Assembly (NCBI GenBank): GCA_028564705.1
Contig: JAPXFQ010002718.1
Location: 248,001 to 312,000, forward strand
DNA length: 64,000 bases
Reading direction: 5' to 3'
DNA from: Apricaphanius iberus
Lineage: Eukaryota; Chordata; Actinopteri; Cyprinodontiformes; Aphaniidae
Numbering within the stretch: position 1 is the stretch's first letter; each line of letters starts with the position of its first letter. A program made the position numbers and the translations under genes. The notes under the pieces are model-generated. The model did not search any database. It saw only the letters and a program-made list of their open reading frames with translations, and was not told the DNA's origin. Positions 1-12,395 of this stretch are shown piece after piece.

Positions 1-1443
1 AGGTTAAATCAAATAATATAAAAAAAGGACTTCAATTCTTCATTCTTTTGTTTCATTTTGTTACGATTAGCCCGTAAGCTAACCTCGTTATCAAGCTAGT
101 CGTGCTGGATGGTTGTCAGTCCATTTTGACCAATAGTGTTTAATGTCTCACCTGTTCCCTTACTGGCAAACATGTCATTATTATACATGACTTCACTGCA
201 TCTGTGGCCAGTGCTCTTTTATTTTTAAGTCTCCTCGTCTCTGCTCCACCATTCCTATTGGCCTCTCTCCATTTTTTCCTCTAAAACTGCGGGTGGGGTG
301 AAGAGGGCATGTCTGCATTGCTTTGAGAGAAACCCTCATAAAAAGAGAGGAGGGTGTGTGCTTGTACCCAACCTTACTGCATCTCCTTGATCTTCAGTGG
401 GGCAGATTCCCTAACGGACCTCACAATGGACTGTTTATCTAAAAGTCAAGGACGATTGACCTGACTAGCAGCAATCGCTGAGTGAGCCAGTTCGAGGGCC
501 AGTTCGAGGACCAGTCCCAGTCCCGTTGTGCCCGACGGCCACTCCACCTCTGGTTCGCAGAAATTCTACTTTCTAGGCCTGTGACAGTTGTTAGAGCAGA
601 TCGTAGAGCAAGCAATTGCTTGATTTGTAATTACGCTATGTTACTTCCCATCCGAACCAGCGTTTTATTTTTTCTCCTGTGGTTTACAGTTTCGAGAATC
701 CCTGTTCAGAATGTAAAACATAACCAGAATATAATCAGCTGCTCTTTTTCCACATTCCGGTGAGCACCGCGGATGGGCCATTTTGCTTCTGACAAATTTG
801 TGCTTTATTGACCTCAAGACTAAAATATATATTTTTTCTAAATCAACCAAATAGTTATTTTATTAATTTATTAATATTTCTAAAGTGCGTCGAAAATGAA
901 CTGAATCATCTGATCCTTGAGCATAGGCTCGCTTTCCATCAAAATGTTAATGTTCAAAATTCATCCAAGAACATTTGTTTAAGATTTAAGGCAAAAAACA
1001 TTTTTTGAAAATCAAAAAATTTTTGTGATTATCAGGGATGTAAAAAGATCACATAAAGTTATTGTTCTCAGGAAAACGGCTTTAAAAATTTGAGATTTTG
1101 TGTCAATTTTGGTCATGTCTATGATTCATTATGCCATATTAAGTTCAAGGATTGTGGAGGAATTTTGAGAGGTCTTCATGATTTCTTCTCGCCTTCGTGT
1201 CACAAAGCATCGATGCATTAATCATGCAAACGGATCACCAATCAATCCTTGAGATCACCAACTAAACAGTCCATATACTTTTTGAAAGACCAAATTTCCA
1301 TATAAAATTTGTATTGGTCTTACATGACGTTCGAAAGGTTACTTATCGAACTGAATTAAGGATATAAAAAAAATACACGTTTGGTGACGTTCTGGTTTTT
1401 AGAAATGCATTTGAAAGGTACAGAAATGCCATAGAGCAGAGAC
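1..1443 (-). other. MAST intron 4 (start only) and no other feature recognised
   Basis: Follows the donor of exon 4 on the minus strand. AT-rich with several short open frames that lack family matches. No further MAST exon, RNA gene or clear transposon was recognised here. Confidence 0.6.
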
Positions 1444-1519
1444 CTTCTGGAGGAGGCGAATGAGAAGTGTGCGGGGTTGCTTGGAGAGAAATTTCTAGGG
1501 CTGTCCAGGGGGCTGCTTC
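1444..1519 (-). CDS. mast1: MAST kinase exon 4
   Basis: 76-nt exon following a good acceptor (ctcattgtccccacag). It completes the Gly codon of exon 3 and reads [24 protein letters not shown], and leaves in phase 2 (AG|). This matches the next MAST1 block almost residue for residue. The donor is weak (AAG|gtctct), but the break after SSR fits the position where the family continues with an Arg-rich stretch. The following exon (DGRRWSLASLPSSGYG block in the family) was looked for in positions 1-1440 and not seen. Confidence 0.93.
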
Positions 1520-3060
1520 CTGTGGGGACAATGAGAAAGGGTAAGACAAGTTCTACAAAAGGTCATAGATGTCAAAGTAACAGCGACACTTTAGCCTTCA
1601 AGTCACGCTAAATCTGTGGATCAATATAGCAATGTGTGACAGTTATTACGTAAAGCTTTACGAGACAAAGAATTGAGAAACTGATGGAGTTAAAGATCCT
1701 TTTTATTCATTTATTTCAAATTCCTTTTGATGTTACCCTCTTCTTTGGACAGTAACCTCATGTTCATGCTGTCCAACTGAGGTTTGACTATGTCTCAATT
1801 CTTCCTCCCAATCAGTCTATCCCAAAACGCATTACTTAGACTCCTGACTTTGTGTCCCATGTCCACAAAGCCCAGAAAAATAAACACAACTGTAAAAGAA
1901 CAAAAACTAATCATAGGTTGTTGGACTCAGGGAGGTAAATGCAGACTTGGCTGGGGTCAGTAATTTCCTGGAGGTCCCATTGGTTGTCAAACAACCTTAG
2001 CAAAACAACCACTAAGCCACCAGCCTTATAATCCCTTGTAAAACCATAAAGTGCTATCTGTCACACTTTGATCCAAGAACAGATTAAACAATCATGATAT
2101 ACAGTAAAACTGTAATTGCAATGTTTTAAAGTTAATGGTGAGTACTTTTGAATGTAACAAAGTCATGGTGGCCTGTTTCCATTGACTTGTGTTGATTAGG
2201 TCCCAACTGCATGTTGTAGCTTTACAACAGGAATATAACCCAAAACCTTTCTCCTCACTTCTTAGCAGTTGTCACAGTGTTTCTCATCTTTGCAGATTTA
2301 TTAGTTGTGTATTGAAAATGCCAGTTTTTCCACAAGAAATTGGTGTAAGTAAATTACCCTATCTTAGCTGGAGATTGTGTTAGGTATCCCACAGTATCAG
2401 ATACGTATAATGGCGGTTACAGTCTGCAAAAGCGTATAAGAACCATTGTAGATGAAAGGGTATATTTATACCTAAAAACTCAGAAATGTTCAAATGTAAA
2501 AAATTTTTTTTAAAGAACTTGGAAATTCTCTGTCTTAAAATTATGTATTTGCAAGAGAAAACTCAAGACATTTACAGGATTAAAGGCATACATTTTCATT
2601 ATTTAAATAAAGATATTTTCAGACATTGTAACATCAGAAATTTGCTAGAAAAAAACCCCTTACATTTATTAGAAAAAAAAACCCCACCTGAAGTCAGAGA
2701 TTTTAAATCAGATATTTCCTACAAAAAGAAGTCCTGTCCTATCATGGCTTAAATCATGTACATTTCAAAATTCTCCCACAAATGTACAACTTTAAAAATG
2801 TTTTCAAATATGTTAAATTAATCTAAAAGTTTATGCAAATTTTGGGTGGAAATGTACTTCTCTGTGTCATTTTTTTTCTTTTATGTAGGACTGCATTAAT
2901 ATTGTGTTCTAACAACACACTTTTTTTAAAAATCTGTTACTATATTTTTCTTACACTAGTACTAAAGTCATAATCCATTTAGTTTTTCCGCCTTGAAATA
3001 TAAAGCAATGTGAAACCCAGCAGCGACTGTGGAGTCTTAAGGTTTTAAGTCTGAACATAC
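1520..3060 (-). other. MAST intron 3 (1541 nt)
   Basis: Bounded by the exon 3 donor and exon 4 acceptor. AT-rich and T-rich with no recognised transposon or RNA. The short open frame at 2486-2752 is compositionally Lys/Ile-rich and looks like chance. Confidence 0.75.
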
Positions 3061-3155
3061 CGAGGTGTCCTGGGAGAGGAAGAGGGGAGTGAGGGCGAGG
3101 CAACGTGGGCGAAGTGGTCGTCAGGATCAGACTCTTCCTGTTGCTCGTGCGGCAA
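3061..3155 (-). CDS. mast1: MAST kinase exon 3
   Basis: 95-nt exon between a clean acceptor (T-rich tract, ttttttgcag) and donor (CTCG|gtatgttc). In the frame set by exon 2 it reads [17 protein letters not shown], then [15 protein letters not shown] and the first base of a Gly codon. The [10 protein letters not shown]...LPRPHSPL core is a highly conserved MAST1/3 N-terminal block rich in Ser/Thr-Pro. Another frame is also open across the exon but has no family match and would not fit the phases. Exon length and phase fit both neighbours. Confidence 0.93.
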
Positions 3156-3843
3156 CTGCAAAAAATAAATAAATAAAAAAATCAACAGGAGAAGAAAAAC
3201 GTGTGTGAGGTCACTCCAGCAGAGTTTTGTTGGGATAGATCAGCTATGTCAGTGTGCGTTAAAGCAGCCGCGTATGCTCAGGAGACGCTGACACGTGCGT
3301 AAGTTCGGCTCACTCTGAGAACGCAATGGCAGTGAATAGGATTTCATTTCCTAAGTCGTCCGATCATGCACGTCTCCTCTGAGCTGACTTTACACATGAG
3401 AGGATGGGAAACAGAGTGCAATAGTAGAAGGGCATTAAAGCAGATGGATCTTCTTTTGTATGACCTCAGTTAAATATCCAATCACATCAGATGTAAGTCA
3501 AAACACTTTTAGATAGAAACTTGTTTACTCCAGAACTCCTCTTATTGGATTTAACCTTCTATGGGTCTGTTCTTTACTCTGAAGGCTTTTTCGGCAAACA
3601 GCACTCCAACGCAGAATGAGGGCCTCAAACATCCGTAAATAAATGCACATTAATACATCCGGTGGAACAAAAGGGATGCAAACAGCCTCATCTAATCTTT
3701 TCTTTCCATGGTTCCTCCTAATGAGTTCCTTCCATGCCTTTGTAACCATGGGGTCAACTCTGTGACTTCTTCTTTGCTGCCGACCCCTCCCCTCGCACAC
3801 CTGCGTTTGTTGTGAGTGACAAACGGGCATCTCTGCAGGCTGT

Positions 3844-4501
3844 GTGATGGCTGAAGGAGGCGACCCCCCAGAACTGTTTCCACCGTCTAAGTCGGCTGTT
3901 TGGGAATACATTGCCTACCGTAAAAAGCCAGATGGTCACGGCTTGGAAGAAGAATGTCGCCGGACGTGCAAAACGTGTTTGAGAACAGTGGCAGACCGAG
4001 GAGGCAATACATCGAACATGATAGCCATTGTTCGGGAGCACCACCCATCGTTATTTGCTAAATTCAAAGTAAAGTTAATGCCGTGTTGAAATGAACGAGC
4101 GTATTACCGTCCGACATTAGTGAAATGAGCTTGTTACCTTGGCAGATACAGTAACTACCATATCTTATCTTTTCTTTCTCTCTACCCTTCAGTAACTTTT
4201 TTTTTTTAACTGAGGCAGATATGGTAGCTAGCATGCTAATGATGATTTATCTTAGCATGCTAGTTACCATACCTGCTGCTAAGATGGATAACACCAGATA
4301 GTTTCCTCTCTAACATGACATCATGTTCTGTATACTGTTTAAAAATATAAGACTGTTCAATGGAAAAGTTTTATTTTCCCTTTTAACAAAAAAAGGCATT
4401 CAAAATACATGTTTTAGAGCTGTAATCATAATACCGTGAAACCGTGATATTTTTTTGCTTAAGGTTAACATACCGTCAGAATCTCATACCGGCCCATTCC
4501 T
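3844..4501 (+). pseudogene. hAT transposon fragment with BED-zinc-finger exon
   Basis: The open frame 3844-4089 (81 codons) reads like the first coding exon of a hAT transposase: a BED finger with CxxC (CKTC), GGNTSN and a terminal HHP, followed by FAKFK and a GT donor-like site. The usual HL pair before the last histidines is IV here, so the finger is damaged. About 340 bp further on, the sequence ending in ccggcccattccta near 4501 looks like the hAT end whose other strand starts taggaatgggccgg. The catalytic part is absent. It lies antisense to the MAST gene. A paired left end was not found. A near-perfect 16-bp-arm hairpin occurs at about 4230-4276. Confidence 0.65.
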
Positions 4502-5771
4502 ACGTACGTTTTCTGCAGCTTTCCAACTTTCTTCTCCACTAGAAAAAAAAAATAATAATGTAAAATCTCAGCAGCAGAGCTACTCTATTTTAATGGATTG
4601 CCAAGGCTTCAGGATATCAACGGAAGCCTGCTGCATACTCACTAAAAACCCACAGAGCGGTCTCTGAGTGGAAGAATAAAATGTTCTCCGAACACAGTGG
4701 TAAACATGCAGACACAGTGCTGCTGATGCGAGCTCCAAATTTTAAGCGTGTCACCCGAGGCCTGTTTTCTAGTGGACGGACAGTTAAGATAAAAAGACAG
4801 AACTGGAGGAGGCAGGGAAAGGGGGTGGAGGGGGGCACTCCAATGTACTTATGATTTATAGCCTTAAGATCTGAACCGATGATTGGGTAATAAAGCACAG
4901 AGGACGCAGAAACAGTGAAGGGGTTGGCTGGACCAAATAGGAGATTAAAGCTAAATAAACCAAAGTGCCTCTGGGGACAGGAATGGTGGAGTGTCCGTAG
5001 AAAGGAAAGAAAAACAAAGGGAAAAGGTAGTTGCAGGGAAGGTTAAAGGCGTGGCTCAACCAACCAAAAACGAGTAAACACGGCCCATATTTATTTTTCC
5101 TTAACATAAATCGGTACATGATAAAAAATAAAAACACCCATTGCATAAGAAGAAGAAAAAAAACAGCAACTAAGAACAGGTGACACTTAAAGAAAATAAA
5201 TGTTAAAACATTTGTTAGTTAGGTTGAAGGAAGAGCTGTGAAGATAAAATTTTTGAAAAATAAAAGCAAAGCTAGTCAATTCACTTGTCAGTTCAGGAGA
5301 AATAGATATCTTTCTACCCTCTAAAAGCCCAGAGGGGATGTTGTGGAGAAAAGGAGTCGCGTTCACGTGACGGCTTGTTGCTACGCAGAGTGCATCAGGG
5401 GGAAACCGCCAAGAGAATGCCAACCAGGAAACACAGGAGGAAGGGAGGAAGAGGAGAAGGCGCACACGAGAAATGACCTAATAGTGACACAGTGTAAAAC
5501 GGCGAAGAAAGCGTCACCATCAGGAAGAGGAAACTGGCAGTCGATTGTTGTGTTGAGAGACAGGTTCGGTTCAGCTTTTGATTTACCCTGCAGGAAATAA
5601 CTAAAACGACGAGTATAAAGTACTGAATTCTTTTGCTCTGAAAAACGGCTGGCAGCAACTGTGAGGAAAAACGACAGAAATGAGCAAAACGAAAACAACG
5701 AAATAAGAACTTAGCGTTGTTTATTGTGCTGGTTGTCAACCACGCTGACTTTTCCTGTCTTGTAATTTCAA

Positions 5772-5850
5772 GAGAAAGGCAAGGCAATTTTATTTATGTA
5801 GCACACTTTCAACACCAGGCAATTCAAGACACTTTACATGATTCAGTGGT
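5772..5850 (-). mobile_element. L2-type LINE 3' end
   Basis: Minus strand carries the typical teleost L2 tail: AAAGTG-containing segment, TATAAATAAAATTGCC and a (TGCCT)-like end, with the phrase gtgtgctacataaataaa. Only the 3' UTR is present; the A-rich sequence up to about 6100 may be more of the same UTR. Related tails occur at 50485, 50570 and 63372. Confidence 0.65.
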
Positions 5851-6633
5851 AAAGAAACCAAATACATGATAAAGATAAGAACGTTAAAACAGAACATCAC
5901 TAAAAGAAATGCATTTAGTAATTGAAGCATAAAATACAATTTATGTGAGAGTATAACATTTAAAAGCAAATAAAACACATGAATCTATTAACAAAAACAG
6001 CAAAGTGCAAGGAGCAATTTAGGTAAGGTATAAGAAACAAATTTATGCAAAAGAATGTAGATTAAAAACAGATAAAATACAATCAGTAAAAAAATGTAGT
6101 GTAGTGTAATGCCTGGATATCGTTAAGGTCATCTAACTGTATAACCATTCATCAGGAAGTGGGATTTAGAAATGTCCAGTTATTATCTAATATGATATAA
6201 AATGCAGTTCATTCATGTATTGTTTGAGTTGCCGTTGAACAAAGGTGGATCCAAAAGAGTGAAATCGGCATAACCTCTGTCTGTATTAACATATAGATTT
6301 AATCGAGCTTTATTAACAAAAGAGTCACCTAAGTAGCAGTGAAAAAGTCACAAAAAACTGTGATGATGAGAAAACCTCCTTGTTCATCAGCATCTGCAGA
6401 TATTCTTTAAGAGAATCATTTTTAAAATCATAAACTTGAATGATCTGAAAAAGAAGGACTCCACAGTCGCCTCCACTTTCAAGTATCCCACAACAACGTC
6501 TTAATATTTTTCTGCACTCCTTAGGAGTTTGTTCTCTCTATAGAAATAGCAAAAGACTGGAAAACCTTTTGAGCACATTCAATTCCAAGACAATACACAA
6601 GCCATGGGTTCATAAAAGTATTTCCTTCCAATA

Positions 6634-6903
6634 AACAGTGGCAGACCGAGGTGGCAATACATCGAACATGATATCCATTGTTCGGGAGCGCCACCCATCG
6701 TTATTTGCTAAATTCAAGGTAAAGTTAATGCTGTGTTGAAATGAACGAGCGTATTAGCGTTCGACATTAGTGAAATGAGCTTGTTACCATTGCAGATACA
6801 GTAACTACCATATCTTATCTTTTCTTTACGTCTACCCTTTAGTAACTTTTTTTTTTAACTGAGGCAGATATGGTAGCTAGCATGCTAAAAAAAAAAAAAA
6901 AAA
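6634..6903 (+). repeat. Second copy of the hAT fragment, 3' ended by poly(A)17
   Basis: About 255 bp nearly identical to 3987-4249 (BED exon end, donor and following intron), starting abruptly inside the exon and ending where a run of 17 A begins at 6887. The gctagcatgctaa junction is shared with the first copy but the sequence then departs into poly(A). This looks like a truncated copy that may have moved by reverse transcription. No target duplication could be seen. Confidence 0.7.
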
Positions 6904-7483
6904 GGCTGGGACGTTTACTGGAAGCATTAAGTAGAGGAGGTTCCTGTATTATCCGGTATGAAACCCTGGGCTTCTCTTGGGGAAAGCTTCAGCACTTAGC
7001 AGCAACCCACACTTTAACCCGATCGTGACACACTGGCCTCTCTTTGACCTCGCTTGGTTTACAGTTAACGGCTCGGCCCGTTTGGTTAGAGACGAGGAGT
7101 GTTTATGAGGACAGACAGTGAACAATAAGCTTTTAAGTGTGTGAGAGACCTGTAGCTGACATGTACACATACAAAAAAAAACAAAAAACTGGCTGTGGTG
7201 ATCTCTTTGTTTTTGTGCCGTTTCCACAAACGCAGAGCACACCTGAACCTTAGCACTCAAGGGGCAAACACGCACGCGCACACGTTTTTAATTCCTAGGT
7301 ATCACGTCTATTTTTTTAACCCCTTTTCTAATCTGTATTAACACCTCACTATTTTACAGTCATTTTGATTTGACCTCTATAGTCATATTCACACAGCTAA
7401 ACCCAAAGCCGTTTATACGCCTGGCAGATTTAGGTTTAAAGTAATGTTTTCATTTGATTTATTCCTGTATTTATATACTTGCA

Positions 7484-7690
7484 CAGAGGTGCAGTTGGTT
7501 GCACAGTTGTCTCGTAGCAAAAAATCCTGCAATGGGGTCTTTCCGTTATGGAGCGTGGTGCATGTTCTCCCTGTGTGTGTGTATGATGCATGGGTTTTTT
7601 CTGGGTACTCAGGCTTGCTTCCACAGTTCAAAAAACAGGACTTGTTTAGGTACTCAACACCACCTCCTGCAAATAGTGGCCCATTGAGTG
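7484..7690 (+). repeat. tRNA-related SINE-like interspersed repeat (degenerate)
   Basis: Contains a worn tRNA-like head (gaggtgcagttggttgcac) followed by a body phrase familiar from high-copy fish repeats: gggtctttccgttatggag, catgttctccctgtgtgtg, and a segment like ctccggcttcctcccacagtccaaaaa. The box B region is damaged. Two overlapping open frames here are chance frames of the repeat. Confidence 0.55.
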
Positions 7691-9596
7691 ATGCACTTAA
7701 ATCTAATGAAGAATCTGTGATTAGGGTGATGGCGATGATTCCTTCCATCTTCAAAGCGTTAAAGAGTTCATTACCATGGATAAATTATTAAAATATCAGT
7801 GGAAATTTGGAGTTAAAGTATAATAAACTATACCTTATGATGTTCATAAACTAAACTATTTTAAAAAAATAAAATAAAAATGTAAAAGCCACCACCTTAG
7901 GAAAGCCTTAAAACAAGTTTTTACTTATATAAAAACTAGGGAGAGCAGCAGAGCAGAGGGTGTCATACACTGATAATCCCCATGGTCTGCGACTGGGATG
8001 TTCCTATCGATGATTTGGGTCTACAACGCTGTTTACGTGACGATCGAGCATTGAATGCAGCGCAGGTTGAATTGTGGGATTAACAGGACGTGCTTTATTT
8101 GCGGTTTTAAAAAAATTACGTTAATATGACAAATTAATTGGCCTGCGTTAAAGCCTTTGCCTGTTATCGCCAAAAAATCAAACAATATTTCTTAGAAAAT
8201 ATGTGTCATCATTGATTCTAGTTGAATGTTTTCTTATTATGTCAACATTTTCTGTAGAGGCGAAAAAGTTAATGTGTGTTCTTATCAAGTTATTTAAAGA
8301 CTGTGGACCTTTTCATGATGAAAATATTTGACAAATTTTTTTCTCATTGAAATGACTGTGGAACCTCTTGGCGACAAGCAGCATCTACAACATTTAAATA
8401 TTAGGCTCCTTTTTCCCATATGATTCATTTACATGAATTAATAAAGAATGTCAAAACTGAATAATAAAGAACCAGTATGTTCGTTGATGGAATTGTCTTT
8501 TGTTTTAATATATTGGTGGGTCTTGAAGAATTTTATAGCACTAAGTTTTTGTGTGGTAAACCTTGTATAATGCTGCTTATATCATTGTATGTAATCAAAA
8601 GTCCAGTTAAGGACAAAAGTTACAAGTTAGCTGAGGATACAAAAGTATGGTAAATGATTCATAAAACCATGAATTGATAAATAAAAAGGGAAATAGACTT
8701 TCTGTCTTACAGTGATGCCACCATATTTCTCCCAAATATTATGAGGAATCTTTGCAACAAATCATGCTGGATTTGAGCATCATTTCAGTACCAGGCAATA
8801 AAGCAGCATAGACGTCAGCAATGTTTCCATGTCTCCGAGCACGTGTCAGGCCACAGCTGGGCTTTAGCAACCCCTGACAAACAGGGAACAATGAAGTCAC
8901 TCAAGCTTAGCACGACATTCACTAGTAGCAGAGTAAGGGAGGAAACTTCCACAGCTTGAATGTCAGCTTTAGCTTCAGGTAGCTGAGATTAAAGGGATTA
9001 AAAAGATAAGATATGAAAGTTGTGTACTAAGTCATTGACAGTGAGGATGTCCGTATATGAATAAGCCTTCAGAAAAATCCATCTTTTGCTTGTTCTGTCT
9101 GACTCATGTAATCATTAGCTGACAGTTAATCCGTCAACTTGAAGCTGGGCCAGAAATATCTTTATATGAGTCACCAAATCCACGTTTCACTAAATTACCA
9201 TGCCATAGAAATCAGAGTCAATCATGTCAGAATCAGGACCACAAAAACATTCACAAAAGCATAGAATTTTAGTCTATATTAAATATAAGATCCTTGCCAT
9301 TCCTAAATTCAACATCCAAATGTCACCCAAGTCTCTTGTGTACATTTAGAGACATATCTTACGTTCATCTTAAATTCTGACTGATAGCCTCTTATGATAC
9401 TAGACAAAAGTGTCTTCCAATTTACTCTAACACAACCCCAAAGAAAATCTCCAGGTTTTGTTAAAAAATGCTGTTTACACAGCCAACACTTCCTTTAAGC
9501 GTTACCTTAGTAACACATAAACCCCTCCTTAAGTTAGTGTTTGCTGAAACAGATTCCAAACCAGGCCTGCTAAGTGGAGGGGGGAACTGGGTCCTC

Positions 9597-9627
9597 AAAA
9601 AAAAGAAAGAAAGAAAGAAAAAAGAAT
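9597..9627. repeat. A/AAAG simple repeat
   Basis: A-rich run with four to five AAAG units. Confidence 0.85.
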
Positions 9628-10748
9628 GTTTATTCATATTTAAATTACATTTTTAAATGTAATTTATCTGTTTATTATTATTAGTAGTAGCAAAGTATTC
9701 ACCCCAAGCAAACTCTAATACCTGAGAATGTTAAGCTAAGTTAAATCTAAGTTAAAAATTACAGGACACAGAAGAGGTCACTGAATTTAAGTGGATACAA
9801 GGAGTGTACGGGGTAATCTTGGTAAAAAAGTATTGCTACATTAAAACTGTGTTTAAAACATCATATTTGTCACCAAAATAAAATTTTCTGCTTTCAGCTT
9901 TTAGGTTGTCCTGTTGCATGAAAGAATAACCCAACAGCAAGCTCTTGGAAAAGCCCTAAGAGGCATCCATCGTTTCTAAATCCTTATCTATTGTGGGAGG
10001 GAGCAATTACTGTAAACAGCTAAAAAAAAAGAAGAATTAACAGAAATAAAAATAGTTATTACACATAGTGATAACAGTGCTAACGAGTGCTGACTGTTAG
10101 CTTGAGATGCTAACGTTAGCGACTGCTTTGAAGCTTCTTCTCTCCACTAAACTAAAATGTCACTACTTAGGAGTCTGGACTACAATTGTTCACCTGTAGT
10201 TCAAAATCTAAGACTTTGACTAGTCAAGCCACAACTATATAAATCTATCATGAACCAGGATATTTAAAATATAGAGTTTAGATTTATAAAGCCTTTATTC
10301 TGCTAATAAAAAAAAGAAAAGGTCTTCGATGAGTTTTTGGCATTTTGACAACTTTAAAATCAGGCAAGCCTAAATACTGCAATAAAACTGAAACAGTGTT
10401 TTGTCTGTCCCTGTCTCTGTCAGTCCCTGCATCCTTGGTAGTCCCCAGCTGCCAAGTTTCCCTTATGATCTCCCTCATTACCTTGCTTTTGTAATTTACC
10501 CCTCTGCGTCTCCATGTCCTTATCGGTTTGTTGTTGTGCTTTGTCCTTCCCATGCCTCTCTGCTCCCTGAGTTGGACAAATTATTACTAAAAATTAGTTT
10601 TTTTAAATCTTAAACGCCCCTCTGAGCCTGAGTCAGTCAAACACTTCCTGACAATAACCAGATGTACAATATTTTTCGCGAGCTAAATTGTCAGGAGTTA
10701 GCTGAGTAAAACTAAATCACAAAAAAACGACACTAAAATGCTGTCAGA

Positions 10749-12395
10749 TTGAACCTTGGTGACAGTTGTCCAGCACACCTTACTTACTCACCTTTAGACA
10801 AATCAGAGTGTCTGCCTTCACCAGAGGAAACACTGGACAGTTTTGTCCTGGTAGAAGCTGGGACCCTTGATAAAGTTTTCTCCTCAGTGAGGCCCACCAC
10901 AAGCGCTTTGGACCCGATTCCCACCAGGTTTTTTAAGCAATTTTATGGTTCTTTTAAAGATGAGATTTTAAACTTTATGAATTGCTCCCTTCAGACGGGG
11001 GTTTTTCCTGCTGCCTTTAAAGCGGCGGTAGTGAGGCCCCTGCTGAAGAAGAGCAATTTAGATTTTAATGATTTAAACAACTACCGACCAGTATCTAACT
11101 TACCATTTTTAAGCAAAGTTTTAGAAAAACTTGTTTTTATTCAACTTAATGATTTTATTAACGCTCATAATGTCCTAGAGAAATTTCAGTCTGGTTTTAG
11201 GATGAACCACAGCACAGAGACGGCGCTTTTAAAGATTTTAAATGATTTTAGATTAAACTATGATGCTAAAAAGGTGACAGTGTTGGTTCTTCTGGATCTA
11301 AGCGCTGCCTTTGATACAGTAGACCACACTATTCTTTTAACTCGTTTAAAACAGATCGGCCTCTCTGGTGCTGTTCACAACTGGTTCACATCCTACCTCA
11401 CAGACAGGACTTTTACGGTAAGTTTAGATACCTGTTCCTCTAAGGTCCATAAGATCACTTGTGGTGTTCCCCAGGGTTCAGTTTTAGGCCCAGTGCTTTT
11501 TAACCTGTATATGCTCCCTCTTGGCAGTGTTATCAGGAGACATGGAGTTAACTTTCACAGTTATGCTGATGATACACAGTTGTACATCTCCATGTCTCCT
11601 GATGACACACGGCCAATGGATGCACTTTTTAACTGCATTTTAGGCATTAAATCCTGGATGGCAGAAAACTTTCTCCAGCTCAACCAGGACAAAACTGAGG
11701 TTTTAGTTATCGGTCCTGAGGCTCAGAGAGAAAAACTTTTACCAAAACTACAATCATTGTCTTTTAATTCTTCTTTACAAGTGAAGAACCTGGGTGTGAT
11801 TTTTGACTCTGAGCTGACTTTTATCCCTCACATTAAAAACATCACCAAAATAGGTTTTTATCACCTAAAGAACATTGCCAGAGTCCGCCCCATTCTCTCT
11901 CGGGCCAATACGGAGACGCTAATGCATGCTTTTATCACCAGTAGAATTGATTATTGTAATGCCCTGCTTTCTGGTCTTCCCAAAAAGACTACCTCAGGTT
12001 TACAGCTTTTACAGAATTCAGCAGCTCGTGTCCTGATGAAGACTAGGAGGCGGGAGCACATTACACCGGTCTTAGAATCACTGCATTGGCTCCCCGTATG
12101 TTTTAGGATCGATTTTAAGGTTCTTTTAATGGTCTTTAAGTGTCTTAATGGTCTTGGGCCTTCGTATCTGTCAGAAATGCTTTTACCGTATGAACCCTCG
12201 CGGTCTCTGCGCTCCTCTGGCAGCCGTCTCCTTGTCATCCCCAAAGTCAGGACACAGACTCATGGTGAGGCGTCTTTCTATTATTATGGCCCTCACCTCT
12301 GGAACAGGCTGCCAGAGGACCTCAGGGCCGCAGAGAACGTTAATGTTTTTAAGAGCAGACTCAAGACTCACCTTTTTAGCTTAGCCTTTAACTAA
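10749..12395 (+). CDS. L2 LINE ORF2 C-terminal part: reverse transcriptase
   Basis: 548 codons without a stop; the listed start is a TTG, so the frame is simply what remains after 5' truncation. Visible RT motifs: NYRPVSNLPF at about residues 112-120, LLDLSAAFDTVDH (catalytic Asp about 183), GVPQGSVLGP (239-248) and YADD (272-275). The C-terminal part has HWLPV at about 446-450 and GEASFYYYGPHLWNRLP near 506-522, typical of the L2/CR1 group. The product would copy LINE RNA at a nicked target; without the endonuclease domain it is not autonomous. An intact frame suggests a fairly recent insertion. Confidence 0.9.
   Translation: MNLGDSCPAHLTYSPLDKSECLPSPEETLDSFVLVEAGTLDKVFSSVRPTTSALDPIPTRFFKQFYGSFKDEILNFMNCSLQTGVFPAAFKAAVVRPLLKKSNLDFNDLNNYRPVSNLPFLSKVLEKLVFIQLNDFINAHNVLEKFQSGFRMNHSTETALLKILNDFRLNYDAKKVTVLVLLDLSAAFDTVDHTILLTRLKQIGLSGAVHNWFTSYLTDRTFTVSLDTCSSKVHKITCGVPQGSVLGPVLFNLYMLPLGSVIRRHGVNFHSYADDTQLYISMSPDDTRPMDALFNCILGIKSWMAENFLQLNQDKTEVLVIGPEAQREKLLPKLQSLSFNSSLQVKNLGVIFDSELTFIPHIKNITKIGFYHLKNIARVRPILSRANTETLMHAFITSRIDYCNALLSGLPKKTTSGLQLLQNSAARVLMKTRRREHITPVLESLHWLPVCFRIDFKVLLMVFKCLNGLGPSYLSEMLLPYEPSRSLRSSGSRLLVIPKVRTQTHGEASFYYYGPHLWNRLPEDLRAAENVNVFKSRLKTHLFSLAFN

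Noticed and set aside
3061..3155. Alternative reading frame [13 protein letters not shown] of exon 3
   Set aside because: Open by chance; the phase set by exon 2 and the conserved [10 protein letters not shown] block select the other frame.
3525..4044. Minus-strand frames opposite the BED-finger fragment
   Set aside because: The plus strand carries the recognisable hAT BED finger; the opposite frames are shadows.
5343..5787. Overlapping frames of 85-130 codons on both strands
   Set aside because: No motif, no splice support and mutual overlap; biased composition only.
7484..7690. Functional tRNA gene
   Set aside because: Only a worn tRNA-like head of an interspersed repeat; no cloverleaf can be drawn.
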